A DNA stretch of 64,000 bases from JBBPZA01 sp963728925 (GTDB taxonomy: Bacteria; Actinomycetota; Thermoleophilia; Solirubrobacterales; Solirubrobacteraceae), in contig CAVSMB010000029.1 of the NCBI GenBank assembly GCA_963728925.1, positions 447,592 through 511,591 of the forward strand, read 5' to 3'. The notes beneath the pieces were generated by a model that saw only the letters and a list, made by a program, of their open reading frames with translations, had not been told where the DNA came from and did not search any database. Below, piece after piece: positions 46,391 through 55,341 of this stretch; positions within the stretch are counted from its first letter, which is position 1, and the number at the start of each line of letters is the position of its first letter. A program made the translations under genes and the position numbers.

Positions 46391-47756
46391 GCGCCTCGGT
46401 GCGCAGGCGCCGGACGAGCACGACCGGCGTGCCCTCGTCCTCGTTGCCGGCCGGGTTGTCGGCGAGCGCGGCGGTGAGCCACGCCCGGTCGACCCCCGGG
46501 GTCGCACCGACGACCCACGCTCCCGTGAGGTGGTTGGCGTCGACGATCGCCGCCTCGCAGCCCAGGGCGTCGCGCAGTTGGCGCGCGAGCCCGTCGGGGT
46601 CGCGGGGGCCGAAGAGGATGTGGTGGTCGTGGGGCGGCATGGCGGCGGCGACGTCGTCGATCATCGCCGTCGGCTCGCCGGCGACGCGGTAGAACCAGCC
46701 GCGCCGTCCGGCGAGCTTGCCCGCCGCGCCGGCGACGGCGGCGGCGGCCACGCGCGGGCGCCCGGCCTCCATGATCGCGCCCTCCATACCCTGCGCGCTG
46801 TGCAGCGGGCCGATCTTCCCCACGAAGCGGGAGAGCAGGCCGGCCATAGGCTCGGCCTCGACGAGCTCGAGCGGGACGATGCGCCCCTGGCCGGCGGCCG
46901 CGGCGCTCTCTGCGAGCACCAGCACGTCCCCCGGCTCGCGCAGTGGCGCCGTGGCCTGGTCGACGGGCCCGACAAGCCCGGTCCGGGCGGTGATGAACGG
47001 CGTGCGGACGGGGATCCGCCGCGCGCCGACCGCCTCCTCGGAGACGGCCTCGACGTTGGGATCGCGCCGCGGGCCGGGGTCGCCGAACTCGAGCGCGAGC
47101 AGCTCGCGAAGCTCGTCGTTGCGGGGGTAGATGCCCGCCCCTCGGCGCGAGATCGCCTCGGCCTCCGAGCGGTCGCCCGTGTCGAGCGCGAGCCGACCCG
47201 CGGTCACGTAGTCCGACGCGTAGACGAGGTAGTCGGGCGCGAGCTCGAGCAGCTCGCCGAACCAGCGCCGTGCGCCGTCGCGGTCGCCGCGGGCCAGCGC
47301 CGACCGCGACAGGCGCTTGAGCGCGTGGCGGCGCAGCGGCGGGCCCGAGGCGGCGGCCTGCTCGAGCAGCGGGCCGGCTTCCTCCGAGCGCCCCGCCTCG
47401 ACGAGCGCGTCGCTGATCGACAGCACGTACCAGGGGACGCCGGGACGGCGCCGCTGGGCGGCGCGCAGGACCTCCAGCGCCTCGTCATAGGCGGCGCGGT
47501 TGAGGAGCACCGCCGCGAGCGCCGCGGACGCGAAGCGCCCGTCGCGCGCGCTGCGGAGCGCCAGCCGGGCCGCGCGCTCGGCCTCGGCCTCGTCGCGCCG
47601 GTAGGTGAGCGCGAGCCACGCGTAGAGCGAGAGCGCCTCGGGGTCGCCGGCGTCGCCCGCCGCGGCGTCGGGGGCGAGCAGCCTCAGCGCGCGCGCAGGG
47701 TCGCGCAGCCAGACGCGCTGCGCGCGCCAGCGCCGGAATGTCGCGGCACCCTCCAC
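46377..47756 (-). CDS. TPR protein fused to a CofE-like (F420 gamma-glutamyl ligase) domain
   Basis: A 459-aa protein. Residues about 1-230 are TPR-like helical pairs (EALSLYAWLALTYRRDEAEA, ALEVLRAAQRRRPGVPWYVL, GPLLEQAAASGPPLRRHALK). Residues about 245-455 resemble the CofE/F420-0:gamma-glutamyl ligase family: RIPVRTPFITARTGLVGPVD, REPGDVLVLAESAAAAGQGR and GRRGWFYRVAGEPTAMIDDV. The true ligase needs several metal- and GTP-binding residues that I cannot verify, so a nonenzymatic role is possible. The GTG start has TAGACT 10 nt upstream. The gene overlaps the aminotransferase end by 14 nt. Confidence 0.7.
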   Translation of the reverse strand: MEGAATFRRWRAQRVWLRDPARALRLLAPDAAAGDAGDPEALSLYAWLALTYRRDEAEAERAARLALRSARDGRFASAALAAVLLNRAAYDEALEVLRAAQRRRPGVPWYVLSISDALVEAGRSEEAGPLLEQAAASGPPLRRHALKRLSRSALARGDRDGARRWFGELLELAPDYLVYASDYVTAGRLALDTGDRSEAEAISRRGAGIYPRNDELRELLALEFGDPGPRRDPNVEAVSEEAVGARRIPVRTPFITARTGLVGPVDQATAPLREPGDVLVLAESAAAAGQGRIVPLELVEAEPMAGLLSRFVGKIGPLHSAQGMEGAIMEAGRPRVAAAAVAGAAGKLAGRRGWFYRVAGEPTAMIDDVAAAMPPHDHHILFGPRDPDGLARQLRDALGCEAAIVDANHLTGAWVVGATPGVDRAWLTAALADNPAGNEDEGTPVVLVRRLRTEALSAR

Positions 47757-47813
47757 GAGGCGCCCGAGTCTAGGTCGTCCGCGCGCCCGCGGTCTCGCGC
47801 CCGGCGACGGCGC

Positions 47814-48497
47814 TCAGGGACGTGCCTCGCGCAGGCGCCGGCCCACCGTCGCCGTCCACTCGGCCTCGCCGAAGCGCTCGCGCACGGCGTCCGCGCTCGC
47901 CCTGTGGTCGTAGGGCAGCCGCCGGTGCTCCACCGCACCGTCGGGATGCACCAGCGCGTAGGCGGCGCGCGGGTCCCCGTCGAAGGGCATCCCGACGCTG
48001 CCGGGGTTGACGAGCTCGACGCCCTGGACGGCGATGCGGCGGAACGGGAGATGGGTGTGGCCGAAGACCAGGCGCGAGGACGCGACGCCCTCGAGCAGCT
48101 CGGCCTCGTCGGGCGCGGGCGTGGGGAGGAAGGAGCGCACGTCGCTGACCGGCGAGGCGTGGCAGTAGCGCGTCGTCGTCTCCACGCGGCCCTCGGGGAG
48201 CGCCGCGAGGTCGCCGACGACCGCGGCGCCGAGCGCCTCGCGGCACCCCGCGATCGCGCCCTGCACGACGGCATCGCCGGGCGCATCGCCGGGTGCGTCC
48301 GTCCAGCGCTCGCCGTTGCCGCGGATCCACGTCGCGTCGAGCTGGCGCAGCCGCTGCACGGTCTCGGCCGGCCACGCACCGAAGAGCGCGTAGTCGCCGC
48401 CGAGCAGGAAGCGCGTCGCGCCGCGGGCCTGGGCGTCCTCGAGCACCTTCTCCAGGGCGGGAAGGTTGCCGTGCACGTCGTAGAGGAGCGCGAGCAC
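47814..48497 (-). CDS. Metallophosphoesterase (YfcE/MJ0936-like)
   Basis: A 227-aa calcineurin-like phosphoesterase. From GTG 48497 it reads VLALLYDVHGNLPALEKVLE (metal-binding DVHGN), then GGDYALFGAWPAETV, RGNGERWTD, FGHTHLPFRRIAV and VNPGSVGMPFDGDPRAAYAL. This is a complete set of the family's five blocks. The frame stays open upstream into a PIN-domain fragment, so a 291-aa fusion from ATG 48689 is possible; I prefer GTG 48497 because the family begins there. No promoter box is seen between them, which suggests the 5' region was disturbed. Confidence 0.85.
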   Translation of the reverse strand: MLALLYDVHGNLPALEKVLEDAQARGATRFLLGGDYALFGAWPAETVQRLRQLDATWIRGNGERWTDAPGDAPGDAVVQGAIAGCREALGAAVVGDLAALPEGRVETTTRYCHASPVSDVRSFLPTPAPDEAELLEGVASSRLVFGHTHLPFRRIAVQGVELVNPGSVGMPFDGDPRAAYALVHPDGAVEHRRLPYDHRASADAVRERFGEAEWTATVGRRLREARP

Positions 48498-48689
48498 GCT
48501 AGGGTCGACTCCGACGATCCCTGCCACGCGATCGAGGTCGGCATCGCACGCGAGCACGGTCGCGCCCGAACGCCACGCCACGGCGGTGATCATGCAGTCG
48601 ATCATTCCGCGCGGGATTACTCCGGCCCCCCGGCAGCGCCGGTAGATGCGGGCGGCGGCATCGAAATCGGCGGCGGCATCGAAGCGCAT
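48498..48689 (-). pseudogene. PIN-domain (VapC-like) C-terminal fragment
   Basis: The codons before the phosphoesterase read DFDAAARIYRRCRGAGVIPR, then GMIDCMITAVAWRSGATVLA and CDADLDRVAGIVGV. This is the last third of a VapC-type toxin nuclease: the helix with the conserved D in xDCMI and the final DADLDRVA motif. The first 85 residues, with the other acidic residues, and any antitoxin gene are missing. It is fused in frame to the phosphoesterase. The gap up to 48790 holds no gene. Confidence 0.75.
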
Positions 48690-48790
48690 TCACCGATCCG
48701 CTTACGGGTAGCGGTGTGGAGCGGCAAAGGTGCTGGGCGGTCAGGGGGGCTCCTTTCGCAAGCCGACCCTCTCGGTCCCGCGACGGGGCG

Positions 48791-49270
48791 TCAGACCGTC
48801 GTGAGCCCGGAGAGTGAGGCGAGCGTCGCGCCGGCGCCGCCCGCGGGGAACCACCACGTCTGGTCGCCGACGACCCCGTCGACGTGGACGCCGCGGTCGT
48901 GCTGGTAGCCGCGCACCGCGGTCTCGGTCGTCGGGCCGAAGTCGCCGTCGATCGCGCCCGGGTTGGTCGCTGGCTTGCCGAAGGTCTTCAGCCCGTGCTG
49001 CAGGGCTGAGACCTCAGAGCCCTTGGCTCCTCGCGCAAGCCGTGGCGTGTCCGGGTCCGCCGGCAGCTTCGCCCACGTCTGCTGGCCGACGATGCCGTCG
49101 ACCCGCAGGCCGTTGCCCTGCTGGAACTGCTCGACTGCGCTCTTGGTCTTCGGACCGAAGTTCCCGTCGATCCCCGTGTAGTCGAGGAGCTTGGTCATGA
49201 CGAGGATTCGCTGCAGCCGCCGCACGTCGTCGCCGTGCGAGCCCTGGCTGAGCTGCGGGCCGCTGTTCAC
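48791..49270 (-). CDS. Peptidoglycan-binding protein with two PGB_1 domains
   Basis: A 159-aa protein of two peptidoglycan-binding domain type 1 repeats: SHGDDVRRLQRILVM with YTGIDGNFGPKTKSAVEQFQ and VDGIVGQQTWAKL, then GSEVSALQHGLKTFG with GAIDGDFGPTTETAVRGYQH and VDGVVGDQTWW. No signal peptide or catalytic domain is present, which is unusual; it may be secreted by another route, act on spore-like or lysed cell walls, or be a cut gene. The GTG start is at 49270. Confidence 0.9.
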   Translation of the reverse strand: MNSGPQLSQGSHGDDVRRLQRILVMTKLLDYTGIDGNFGPKTKSAVEQFQQGNGLRVDGIVGQQTWAKLPADPDTPRLARGAKGSEVSALQHGLKTFGKPATNPGAIDGDFGPTTETAVRGYQHDRGVHVDGVVGDQTWWFPAGGAGATLASLSGLTTV

Positions 49271-49364
49271 GTCGTCCCCCTATCGTCGCTGGCACCAACA
49301 GGCATGGCCTACCAGACCGGCGCCGTCGCGGTCAACCGGGCGCGGCAGTCTCCGCGTGCGACGT

Positions 49365-50111
49365 TCAGCTGCGCCGGGCCTCCCACGAGAAGCCGCGGAC
49401 GGCGAGCAGGATCCCAACCGCGGCCCACGCGAGGACGACGACGAGGCCCGACACGTTGTCGGCCAGCCCGCGGCCGGTGACCATCGCGCCCGAGAGACCG
49501 TCGATGACGTGGACCAGGGGCAGCACCTCGGCGACGTCGCGCAGCGCGGTGGGCGCGTTGTCGGCGTCGTAGAACACGCCCGAGATGAAGATCATCGGCA
49601 GGAAGATCGCGTTGACGTAGGCGGGCGCCGAATCGAAGTTCGGGATCGCGTGGGAGAAGGCGACCCCCAGCGAGGCGAAGCACACGACGCCGGCCACGGC
49701 GAAGACGACGAGCTCGGGCCAGTTGCGCGGCCACTGCACGCCGAAGAACAGCTTCCCGGCGACGATGATGATCGTCAGCTGCACGGCGCAGTTGGTCACG
49801 GCGTTGGCGGCGATGCCGCCGAGGTAGGCGCTGCCCGGCAACGGCGTCCCGCGGATGCGCTTGAGGATGCCCGTCTCGCGCAGGAAGGTCATGTTGAAGG
49901 CCAGGGCGGAGAACGTCGTGGACATCACGCTCAATCCGGCGATGCCCGGGACGATCACGTCGAGCTGCTGCTGGTCGGAGGAGAACACGGCGCCGAAGAG
50001 GCCGAGGAAGAGCAGCGGCAGCAGGAAGTTGAAGAACGCGGCGCTCGGGTTGCGCCAGAAGAGGCGCCGCTCGAGGCGGTACTGGCGCCAGGTCAGGGCG
50101 AGCGCGCTCAT
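49365..50111 (-). CDS. ABC-2 type transporter permease
   Basis: A 248-aa permease with six membrane segments: AFFNFLLPLLFLGLFGAVFS, IVPGIAGLSVMSTTFSALAF, AVTNCAVQLTIIIVAGKLFF, VVFAVAGVVCFASLGVAFSH, YVNAIFLPMIFISGVFYDAD and a last one at VSGLVVVLAWAAVGILLAVR. ILKRIRGTPLPGSAYLGGI is typical of drug-export ABC-2 proteins (DrrB-like). It overlaps its ATPase gene by 4 nt (ATGA). The exported compound is unknown. Confidence 0.93.
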   Translation of the reverse strand: MSALALTWRQYRLERRLFWRNPSAAFFNFLLPLLFLGLFGAVFSSDQQQLDVIVPGIAGLSVMSTTFSALAFNMTFLRETGILKRIRGTPLPGSAYLGGIAANAVTNCAVQLTIIIVAGKLFFGVQWPRNWPELVVFAVAGVVCFASLGVAFSHAIPNFDSAPAYVNAIFLPMIFISGVFYDADNAPTALRDVAEVLPLVHVIDGLSGAMVTGRGLADNVSGLVVVLAWAAVGILLAVRGFSWEARRS

Positions 50112-51013
50112 CGCACGACGCCCTCCGGCTGCGGCGCGGGCTCTTCGGCGGCGTCGCCGGTGAGCTCGAGGTAGACGTCCTCGAGCGACGGGCGCGTGAC
50201 CGAGAGGTCGTGGAGCGGCTCGCCGCGTTCCAGCGCGCGGCCGGTGAGCTCGTGCACGAGCGCGGTGGGATCGTCGACCACGCGCTCGGCCAGCGCGCCG
50301 TCCTCGTCGCGCCACGCGACCCGGTAGCGCGACGAGCCCGATCCCAGCTCGCCCGGGGCGCCCTCAGCGAGGATCCGACCGTCTTTGATGATCGCGACGC
50401 GGTCGGCGAGCGCCTGCGCCTCGTCGAGGTAGTGGGTGGTGAGGAGGATCGTCTTGCCCAGGCGCGCGAGCGAGCGCACGGTGTCCCACGCCGCGCGCCG
50501 CGCGGCGGGGTCGAAGCCGGTGGTCGGCTCGTCCAGGAAGACGAGCTCGGGATCCCCCACGAGCGCGAGGGCGAAGTCGAGCCGCCGGAGCTGGCCGCCC
50601 GAGAGGCGCCGCGTGCGGACGTCCTCCTTTCCCTCCAGCCCGGCGAGCGCGATGACCTCGCCGACGTCGCGGGGATGGGGATAGAAGCCCGCCCAGTGGG
50701 CGACGGCCTCCTGGACGGTGATCTGCCGGTAGATGCCCGTGCTCTGCAGGACGATGCCCACCCGCTCGCGCAGGCCGTGCTCGCGCCGCTCGGGGTCGCG
50801 GCCGAGCACCGAGACCTCACCGCCGGTGCGCGTCCGGTAGCCCTCGAGGATCTCCACCGTCGTGGTCTTTCCCGCTCCGTTTGGCCCGAGCAGGCCGAAG
50901 ACCTCCCCCTGTGCTACGGAGAAGTCGATCCCGCGAACGGCCTCGACGTCGCCGTAGCGCTTGCGCAGGCCGCGCACCTCGACGGCGTCCGCGTGACCGG
51001 AACCAGTGCTCAT
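50108..51013 (-). CDS. ABC transporter ATP-binding protein (DrrA-like exporter)
   Basis: A 301-aa ATPase. Walker A is GLLGPNGAGKTTTVEIL, signature RLSGGQLRRLDFALALV, Walker B ELVFLDEPTTGFDPAARRAA and switch LLTTHYLDEAQALADR. The signature LSGGQLRR and the C-terminal region (PSLEDVYLELTGDAAEEP) are typical of DrrA-type antibiotic and lipid exporters. I take ATG 51013; an ATG at 51028 is also in frame. Its start region is divergent from ppx with 62 nt between. Confidence 0.93.
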   Translation of the reverse strand: MSTGSGHADAVEVRGLRKRYGDVEAVRGIDFSVAQGEVFGLLGPNGAGKTTTVEILEGYRTRTGGEVSVLGRDPERREHGLRERVGIVLQSTGIYRQITVQEAVAHWAGFYPHPRDVGEVIALAGLEGKEDVRTRRLSGGQLRRLDFALALVGDPELVFLDEPTTGFDPAARRAAWDTVRSLARLGKTILLTTHYLDEAQALADRVAIIKDGRILAEGAPGELGSGSSRYRVAWRDEDGALAERVVDDPTALVHELTGRALERGEPLHDLSVTRPSLEDVYLELTGDAAEEPAPQPEGVVR

Positions 51014-51075
51014 CACCGTTCTGATCATGCCAATATCGCTACGGCGCCCAGGGCCTCGGGGTGCGCCGCGGGTCA

Positions 51076-51945
51076 ATGCGCTGCGCCTGCATCGACATCG
51101 GAACCAATACGACCAGGCTGCTGGTGGCCGAGGAGGACCACGCGGGCGCCCTGCGGGTGCTCGCCCAGGAGCGCGCCTTCACCGAGCTGGGCGACGCCGA
51201 TGACGTGGGGCCGGAGAAGACGCGGATGCTCGCCGACGCGGTGCGCGGGCAGGCGGCACGAGCGCGTGAGCTGCAGACGGGCCGCCTCCGGGTGGTGGCG
51301 ACGGGCGCGCTGCGAGAGGCCGGCGACCGGGAGGCCGTCCTCGAGGCGTTGCGCGACGCCGGTGGGGCGGAGGTCGAGCTTCTGTCGGGCCACGAGGAGG
51401 CGACGCTCGCCTTCACCGGGGCGCTCTCGACGATGCGCCCGGCGCCGGACGGGGTGGTCGCCGTGGTCGACGTCGGCGGCGGCTCGAGCGAGGTCGCGGT
51501 GGGCCGCGCGGGCGAGGGCGTGACCTGGGCCGCGTCGATGCCCGTCGGCTCGGGACGGCTGACCGAGCGGTTCCTGCTCGCCGACCCGCCGTCGGCCGAG
51601 GAGCTCGCCGCGGCCCGTGCGCACGCACGCGCGGCCTGGGAGGCGCTCGGCGTGCTGCCCGGCTCCGATCTCGCGGTCGCCGTCGGCGGCAGCGCGGCCT
51701 CGCTGCCGCGGCTGGTCGGCGAGCGGCTCGACGAGGAGGCGGTCGCGCGCGCGCTCGAGCTGCTGACAGGGGACAGCTCGGCCGAGGTAGCGCGCGTCTT
51801 CGAGCTCGACCCGCGCCGCGTGCGGCTGCTGCCCGCCGGGCTCGTGGTCCTCGAGGCCGCCGCCCGGCGGCTCGGCCGCGCGCTCGAGGTCGGCCGCGGC
51901 GGCCTGCGCGAGGGAGTGGTGCTGGCGCTGATGGCCGATACTTGA
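51076..51945 (+). CDS. ppx: Ppx/GppA exopolyphosphatase
   Basis: A 289-aa short-form Ppx/GppA. CACIDIGTNTTRLLVAEED is the phosphate-1 loop of the ASKHA fold, ALREAGDREAVLEAL and LSGHEEATLAFTGAL follow, and VVAVVDVGGGSSEVAVG is the second phosphate loop; VAVGGSAASLPRL and LLPAGLVVLEAAAR are further marks. It lacks the C-terminal HD domain of E. coli Ppx, as in actinobacteria. It should hydrolyse terminal phosphates from polyphosphate or (p)ppGpp. It heads the polyphosphate gene cluster, 6 nt before the first CHAD gene. Confidence 0.9.
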   Translation: MRCACIDIGTNTTRLLVAEEDHAGALRVLAQERAFTELGDADDVGPEKTRMLADAVRGQAARARELQTGRLRVVATGALREAGDREAVLEALRDAGGAEVELLSGHEEATLAFTGALSTMRPAPDGVVAVVDVGGGSSEVAVGRAGEGVTWAASMPVGSGRLTERFLLADPPSAEELAAARAHARAAWEALGVLPGSDLAVAVGGSAASLPRLVGERLDEEAVARALELLTGDSSAEVARVFELDPRRVRLLPAGLVVLEAAARRLGRALEVGRGGLREGVVLALMADT

Positions 51946-51951
51946 TGGTCG

Positions 51952-52596
51952 ATGGCCAAGGCGCGCGACATTCCCGGTCTGCGCTGGGACGACTCCTTCC
52001 GCACGGCGGCGGCGGCGGTCGTGCGCGTCCGCGCAGAGGAGCTGTGGGAGCAGGCCGAGGGAGTCCTCGACACGAGCGACGTGGAGCGCGTGCACGCCAT
52101 GCGCGTCGCCAGCCGCCGGCTGCGGGGGGTCCTGGAGATCTTCGCGCCGTGCTTCCCGGCCGCCGCCTACCGCGACGTGCTGCGCGACGTGAAGCGGCTG
52201 GCCGACGCGCTGGGCGAGCGCCGCGACCCCGACGTCCACGTCGAGGCGCTCGAGCGCTTCGCCCTCGCGGTCGGCGAGGCCGAGCGGCCGGGCATCGAGC
52301 TCCTCGTCGCCCGCGTCCGCGAGGAGCAGGACCGGGGCAACGCAACGCTCGCAGCCGCCCTCGAGCGAGCCAGGCGGACCGACCTCGCGGGTCGCCTCGA
52401 GCGCCTCGCCGACGCGGCGGCCCCGCCGCCGCCCGAGCCCGACGCCGAGCCCGACCCGGCGGCCTCCGACCCGACGCCCGCCGAGCCAGCGGCCTCCGAC
52501 CCGGCCCTCTCCGACCCGGCCGCCGCCGAGCCCCGCCCGCCGCCCTCCGACCCGGCCCCCTTCGGCCGTTCCTCGCCCAACGGTGACGCCGCGTGA
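51952..52596 (+). CDS. CHAD-domain protein 1 with Pro-rich tail
   Basis: A 214-aa protein. Residues about 10-150 are a CHAD domain (conserved histidine alpha-helical domain), with VERVHAMRVASRRLRGVLEI holding the His and the basic helix that bind polyphosphate, and YRDVLRDVKRLADALGERRD with the second basic patch. The last 60 residues are a low-complexity Pro/Ala/Asp tail with repeated ASDP units. CHAD proteins bind polyphosphate granules. The stop overlaps the next start by 4 nt (GTGA). Confidence 0.9.
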   Translation: MAKARDIPGLRWDDSFRTAAAAVVRVRAEELWEQAEGVLDTSDVERVHAMRVASRRLRGVLEIFAPCFPAAAYRDVLRDVKRLADALGERRDPDVHVEALERFALAVGEAERPGIELLVARVREEQDRGNATLAAALERARRTDLAGRLERLADAAAPPPPEPDAEPDPAASDPTPAEPAASDPALSDPAAAEPRPPPSDPAPFGRSSPNGDAA

Positions 52597-53213
52597 AGGC
52601 CCGCAAGGTGAAGCGCCTGCATCCGGAGCTGACACTCGCCGACGCCGGCGAGCGGATCGTCCGCGTCCGCCTGGCCGAGCTCGTCGGCTTCATGCCGCGC
52701 GCGGGCGACCCGCGCGAGGTCGAGGCGCTGCATGACATGCGCATCGCCGCCAAGCGGCTGCGCTACGTCCTCGAGCTGCTGGAGTTCTGCTTCGGTCCCT
52801 ACGCACGTCCTGCGGCCCGGCACGCCAAGGCGCTCCAGGACGTGCTCGGCGAGATCCACGACTGCGACGTCCAGCTCCCGCGCGTGCTCGCGGACCTCGG
52901 GCGCCTGCGCGAGCAGGACGCCGCCGCGCTCGTCGCCCTGGCCGGCGAGGCGGTCGAGCTCGATCCCTCCCTCGCCGCTCGGGCGCCGTCGCGGGCGGCC
53001 TACCGCGGCCTCGAGGCGCTCGCCGTCCACACGCGCGCACGGCGCGACCTGCTCTTCGCACGCTTTCTCGAGCAATGGACCGAGCTCGAGCGTCAGGCCT
53101 TCCGCGCGCGCCTGGAGTTCGCGGTCTCCGAGCGCCCGGAGCCCACCGGTAGCATGGCCGGAGACAGAGGGGCCTCGACGACCGCGACCGGAGGAAGCCA
53201 TGCCATCCGTTGA
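52593..53213 (+). CDS. CHAD-domain protein 2
   Basis: A 206-aa second CHAD protein. VEALHDMRIAAKRLRYVLEL has the conserved His and basic residues; ARHAKALQDVLGEIHDCDVQ is the second helix pair. A single domain of this size often pairs with a neighbouring CHAD half to make the full two-repeat fold, so this and the previous protein may form a heterodimer (inference). GTG start by overlap with the upstream gene. The end overlaps ppk1 by 14 nt. Confidence 0.9.
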   Translation: MKARKVKRLHPELTLADAGERIVRVRLAELVGFMPRAGDPREVEALHDMRIAAKRLRYVLELLEFCFGPYARPAARHAKALQDVLGEIHDCDVQLPRVLADLGRLREQDAAALVALAGEAVELDPSLAARAPSRAAYRGLEALAVHTRARRDLLFARFLEQWTELERQAFRARLEFAVSERPEPTGSMAGDRGASTTATGGSHAIR

Positions 53214-55341
53214 GGACCGCGCCCGGCCCCGGGACGCCGAGGGGGCCGGTCCTGAGACGCCGGACCTTTCCGACCCCGATCTGTACTTCAACCGCGAGCT
53301 CTCGTGGGTCGACTTCAACGACCGGGTGCTGCAGCTGACCGAGCAGCCGGACACTCCGCTGCTCGAGCGGCTGAAGTTCGCGGCGATCTACACCTCCAAC
53401 CTCGACGAGTTCTTCATGGTCCGCGTCGCGGGCCTTCACGACCAGGTCGACGCGGGCATCGAGGCCCGCGGCGCCGACGGGCTGACCCCGAACGAGGTGA
53501 TCGAGGAGATCCGCGAGCGCGTGCTGGCTCTCGGCGCCAGGCAGACGCGGACGCTCGAGGCGCAGCTGCGGCCCGCGCTCGGCGAGCACGGGATCCGCAT
53601 CGTGGGCTTCGAGGACGTCTCCGACAAGGAGCGCGAGGCGCTCGTGGCCCGCTTCCGCCGCCAGATCTTCCCGGTGCTGACCCCGCTCGCCGTCGGGCCG
53701 GCACGCCCGTTCCCCTACATCTCCAACCTCTCGCTCAGCCTCGCCGTCCTGCTGCGCGACCCGGTGACCGACCACACCACCTTCGCGCGTGTGAAGGTGC
53801 CCAAGGAGATGCTCCCGCGCTTCGTCGAGAGCGGCGACGGGACGCGGACCTTCGTGCCGCTCGAGGAGGTCATCGCCCACAACCTGGACGCGCTCTTCCC
53901 CGGTATGGAGGTCCTCGACTACTCCTACTTCCGCGTCACTCGCGACGCCGACTTCACGGTCTCCGACGAGGCCGACGACCTGCTGACCGCGGTCGAGGAC
54001 GAGCTGCGGCGCCGGCGCTTCGGCGAGGTCGTGCGCCTCGAGATCGCCAAGGGAATGGAGGACGCGCTGCGCGCGCGGCTCGTCGACGCCCTGCACCTCG
54101 AGGAGCGCCAGGTCTACGAGGTCGACGCCCTGCTCGACCTCACCGACCTGTGGGAGATCGTGAAGCTCCCCGGCTACAAGGAGCTGCGCGACCCTCCGTG
54201 GACGCCGGTGACCCAGCCCCGCCTCCAGCACGACGAGCACGAGGGGATCGATTTCTTCGCCGCGATGCGCGCCGGCGACATCCTGGTCCACCATCCCTAC
54301 GACTCGTGGACCAGCTCGGTCGAGCGCTTCGTCGAGCAGGCCGTCGAGGACCCCGACGTGCTGGCCATCAAGCAGACGGTCTACCGCACCTCCGACGACT
54401 CGCCGCTCGTCCCCGCGCTGATCCGCGCGACCGAGCGCGGCAAGCAGGCGGTCTGCCTGGTCGAGCTCAAGGCCCGCTTCGACGAGCGCGCGAACATCCA
54501 GTGGGCGCGCGCGCTCGAGGAGGCCGGGGTCCACGTCACCTACGGGATCCCCGCGCTGAAGACGCACGCCAAGGCGCTGCTCATCGTGCGCCGCGAGGGC
54601 GACAGGGTGCGCAACTACGTGCACATCGGAACCGGCAACTACCACCCGTCCACGGCGCGCCTCTACACGGACTTCGGGCTCTTCACGACCGACGAGGAGA
54701 TCGGCGCCGACGTCGCCGACATGTTCAACTTCCTGACCGGCTACGCGCGCCCCCGCCGCTACCTCAAGGCGCTCGTCGCGCCCAACCACCTCCGCGACGG
54801 GATCCTCGCCGAGATCGACCGGGCGATCGAGGCGCACTCGCCCGAGACCCCATCGCGCATCGTCTTCAAGATGAACGCGCTCGTGGATCGCGAGTGCATC
54901 CAGGCGCTCTACCGCGCGTCGCAGGCCGGCGTCCCGGTCGAGCTCAACATCCGCGGGATCAGCTGCCTGCGCCCAGGCGTTCCCGGCGTGTCCGACAACA
55001 TTCGCGTGACCTCGGTGGTCGGGCGCTTCCTCGAGCACTCGCGGATCTTCGCCTTCGAGCGCGACGGCGTGCCGACCGTCTACATCGGGTCGGCCGACCT
55101 CATGCCGCGCAACCTCGACACGCGCGTCGAGCTCGTCGCGCCGGTGGAGGACCCGGCCCTGCGCGACGACCTGCTCGACACCCTGCAGCGCTGCCTCGAC
55201 GACGAGGTCAACGCGTGGGAGCTCTCCTCGGACGGCCGCTGGCGCCACCGCGTCCCGTCGGAGCCCGAGCCGCGCGACGTGCACCGCGAGCTCATGCTCG
55301 GCCACAGCCGGCGCGCCGCCGAGGCGGCCACGACCGCGTGA
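53200..55341 (+). CDS. ppk1: Polyphosphate kinase 1
   Basis: A 713-aa PPK1 that makes polyphosphate from ATP. LYFNRELSWVDFNDRVLQLT begins the N domain, FAAIYTSNLDEFFMVRVAGL follows, the ATP site includes DVLAIKQTVYRTSDDSPLVP, and the autophosphorylated histidine is His456 in LKTHAKALLIVRR; VHIGTGNYHPSTARLYTDFG and FIGSADLMPRN-like IGSADLMPRNLDTRVE follow in the C domains. The ATG at 53200 has GGAGG at 5-6 nt. It overlaps the CHAD gene before it and the HD gene after it. Confidence 0.97.
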   Translation: MPSVEDRARPRDAEGAGPETPDLSDPDLYFNRELSWVDFNDRVLQLTEQPDTPLLERLKFAAIYTSNLDEFFMVRVAGLHDQVDAGIEARGADGLTPNEVIEEIRERVLALGARQTRTLEAQLRPALGEHGIRIVGFEDVSDKEREALVARFRRQIFPVLTPLAVGPARPFPYISNLSLSLAVLLRDPVTDHTTFARVKVPKEMLPRFVESGDGTRTFVPLEEVIAHNLDALFPGMEVLDYSYFRVTRDADFTVSDEADDLLTAVEDELRRRRFGEVVRLEIAKGMEDALRARLVDALHLEERQVYEVDALLDLTDLWEIVKLPGYKELRDPPWTPVTQPRLQHDEHEGIDFFAAMRAGDILVHHPYDSWTSSVERFVEQAVEDPDVLAIKQTVYRTSDDSPLVPALIRATERGKQAVCLVELKARFDERANIQWARALEEAGVHVTYGIPALKTHAKALLIVRREGDRVRNYVHIGTGNYHPSTARLYTDFGLFTTDEEIGADVADMFNFLTGYARPRRYLKALVAPNHLRDGILAEIDRAIEAHSPETPSRIVFKMNALVDRECIQALYRASQAGVPVELNIRGISCLRPGVPGVSDNIRVTSVVGRFLEHSRIFAFERDGVPTVYIGSADLMPRNLDTRVELVAPVEDPALRDDLLDTLQRCLDDEVNAWELSSDGRWRHRVPSEPEPRDVHRELMLGHSRRAAEAATTA

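Noticed and set aside
48791..49270. Endolysin or autolysin gene
   Set aside because: Only two peptidoglycan-binding domains and no catalytic domain or signal peptide are present.
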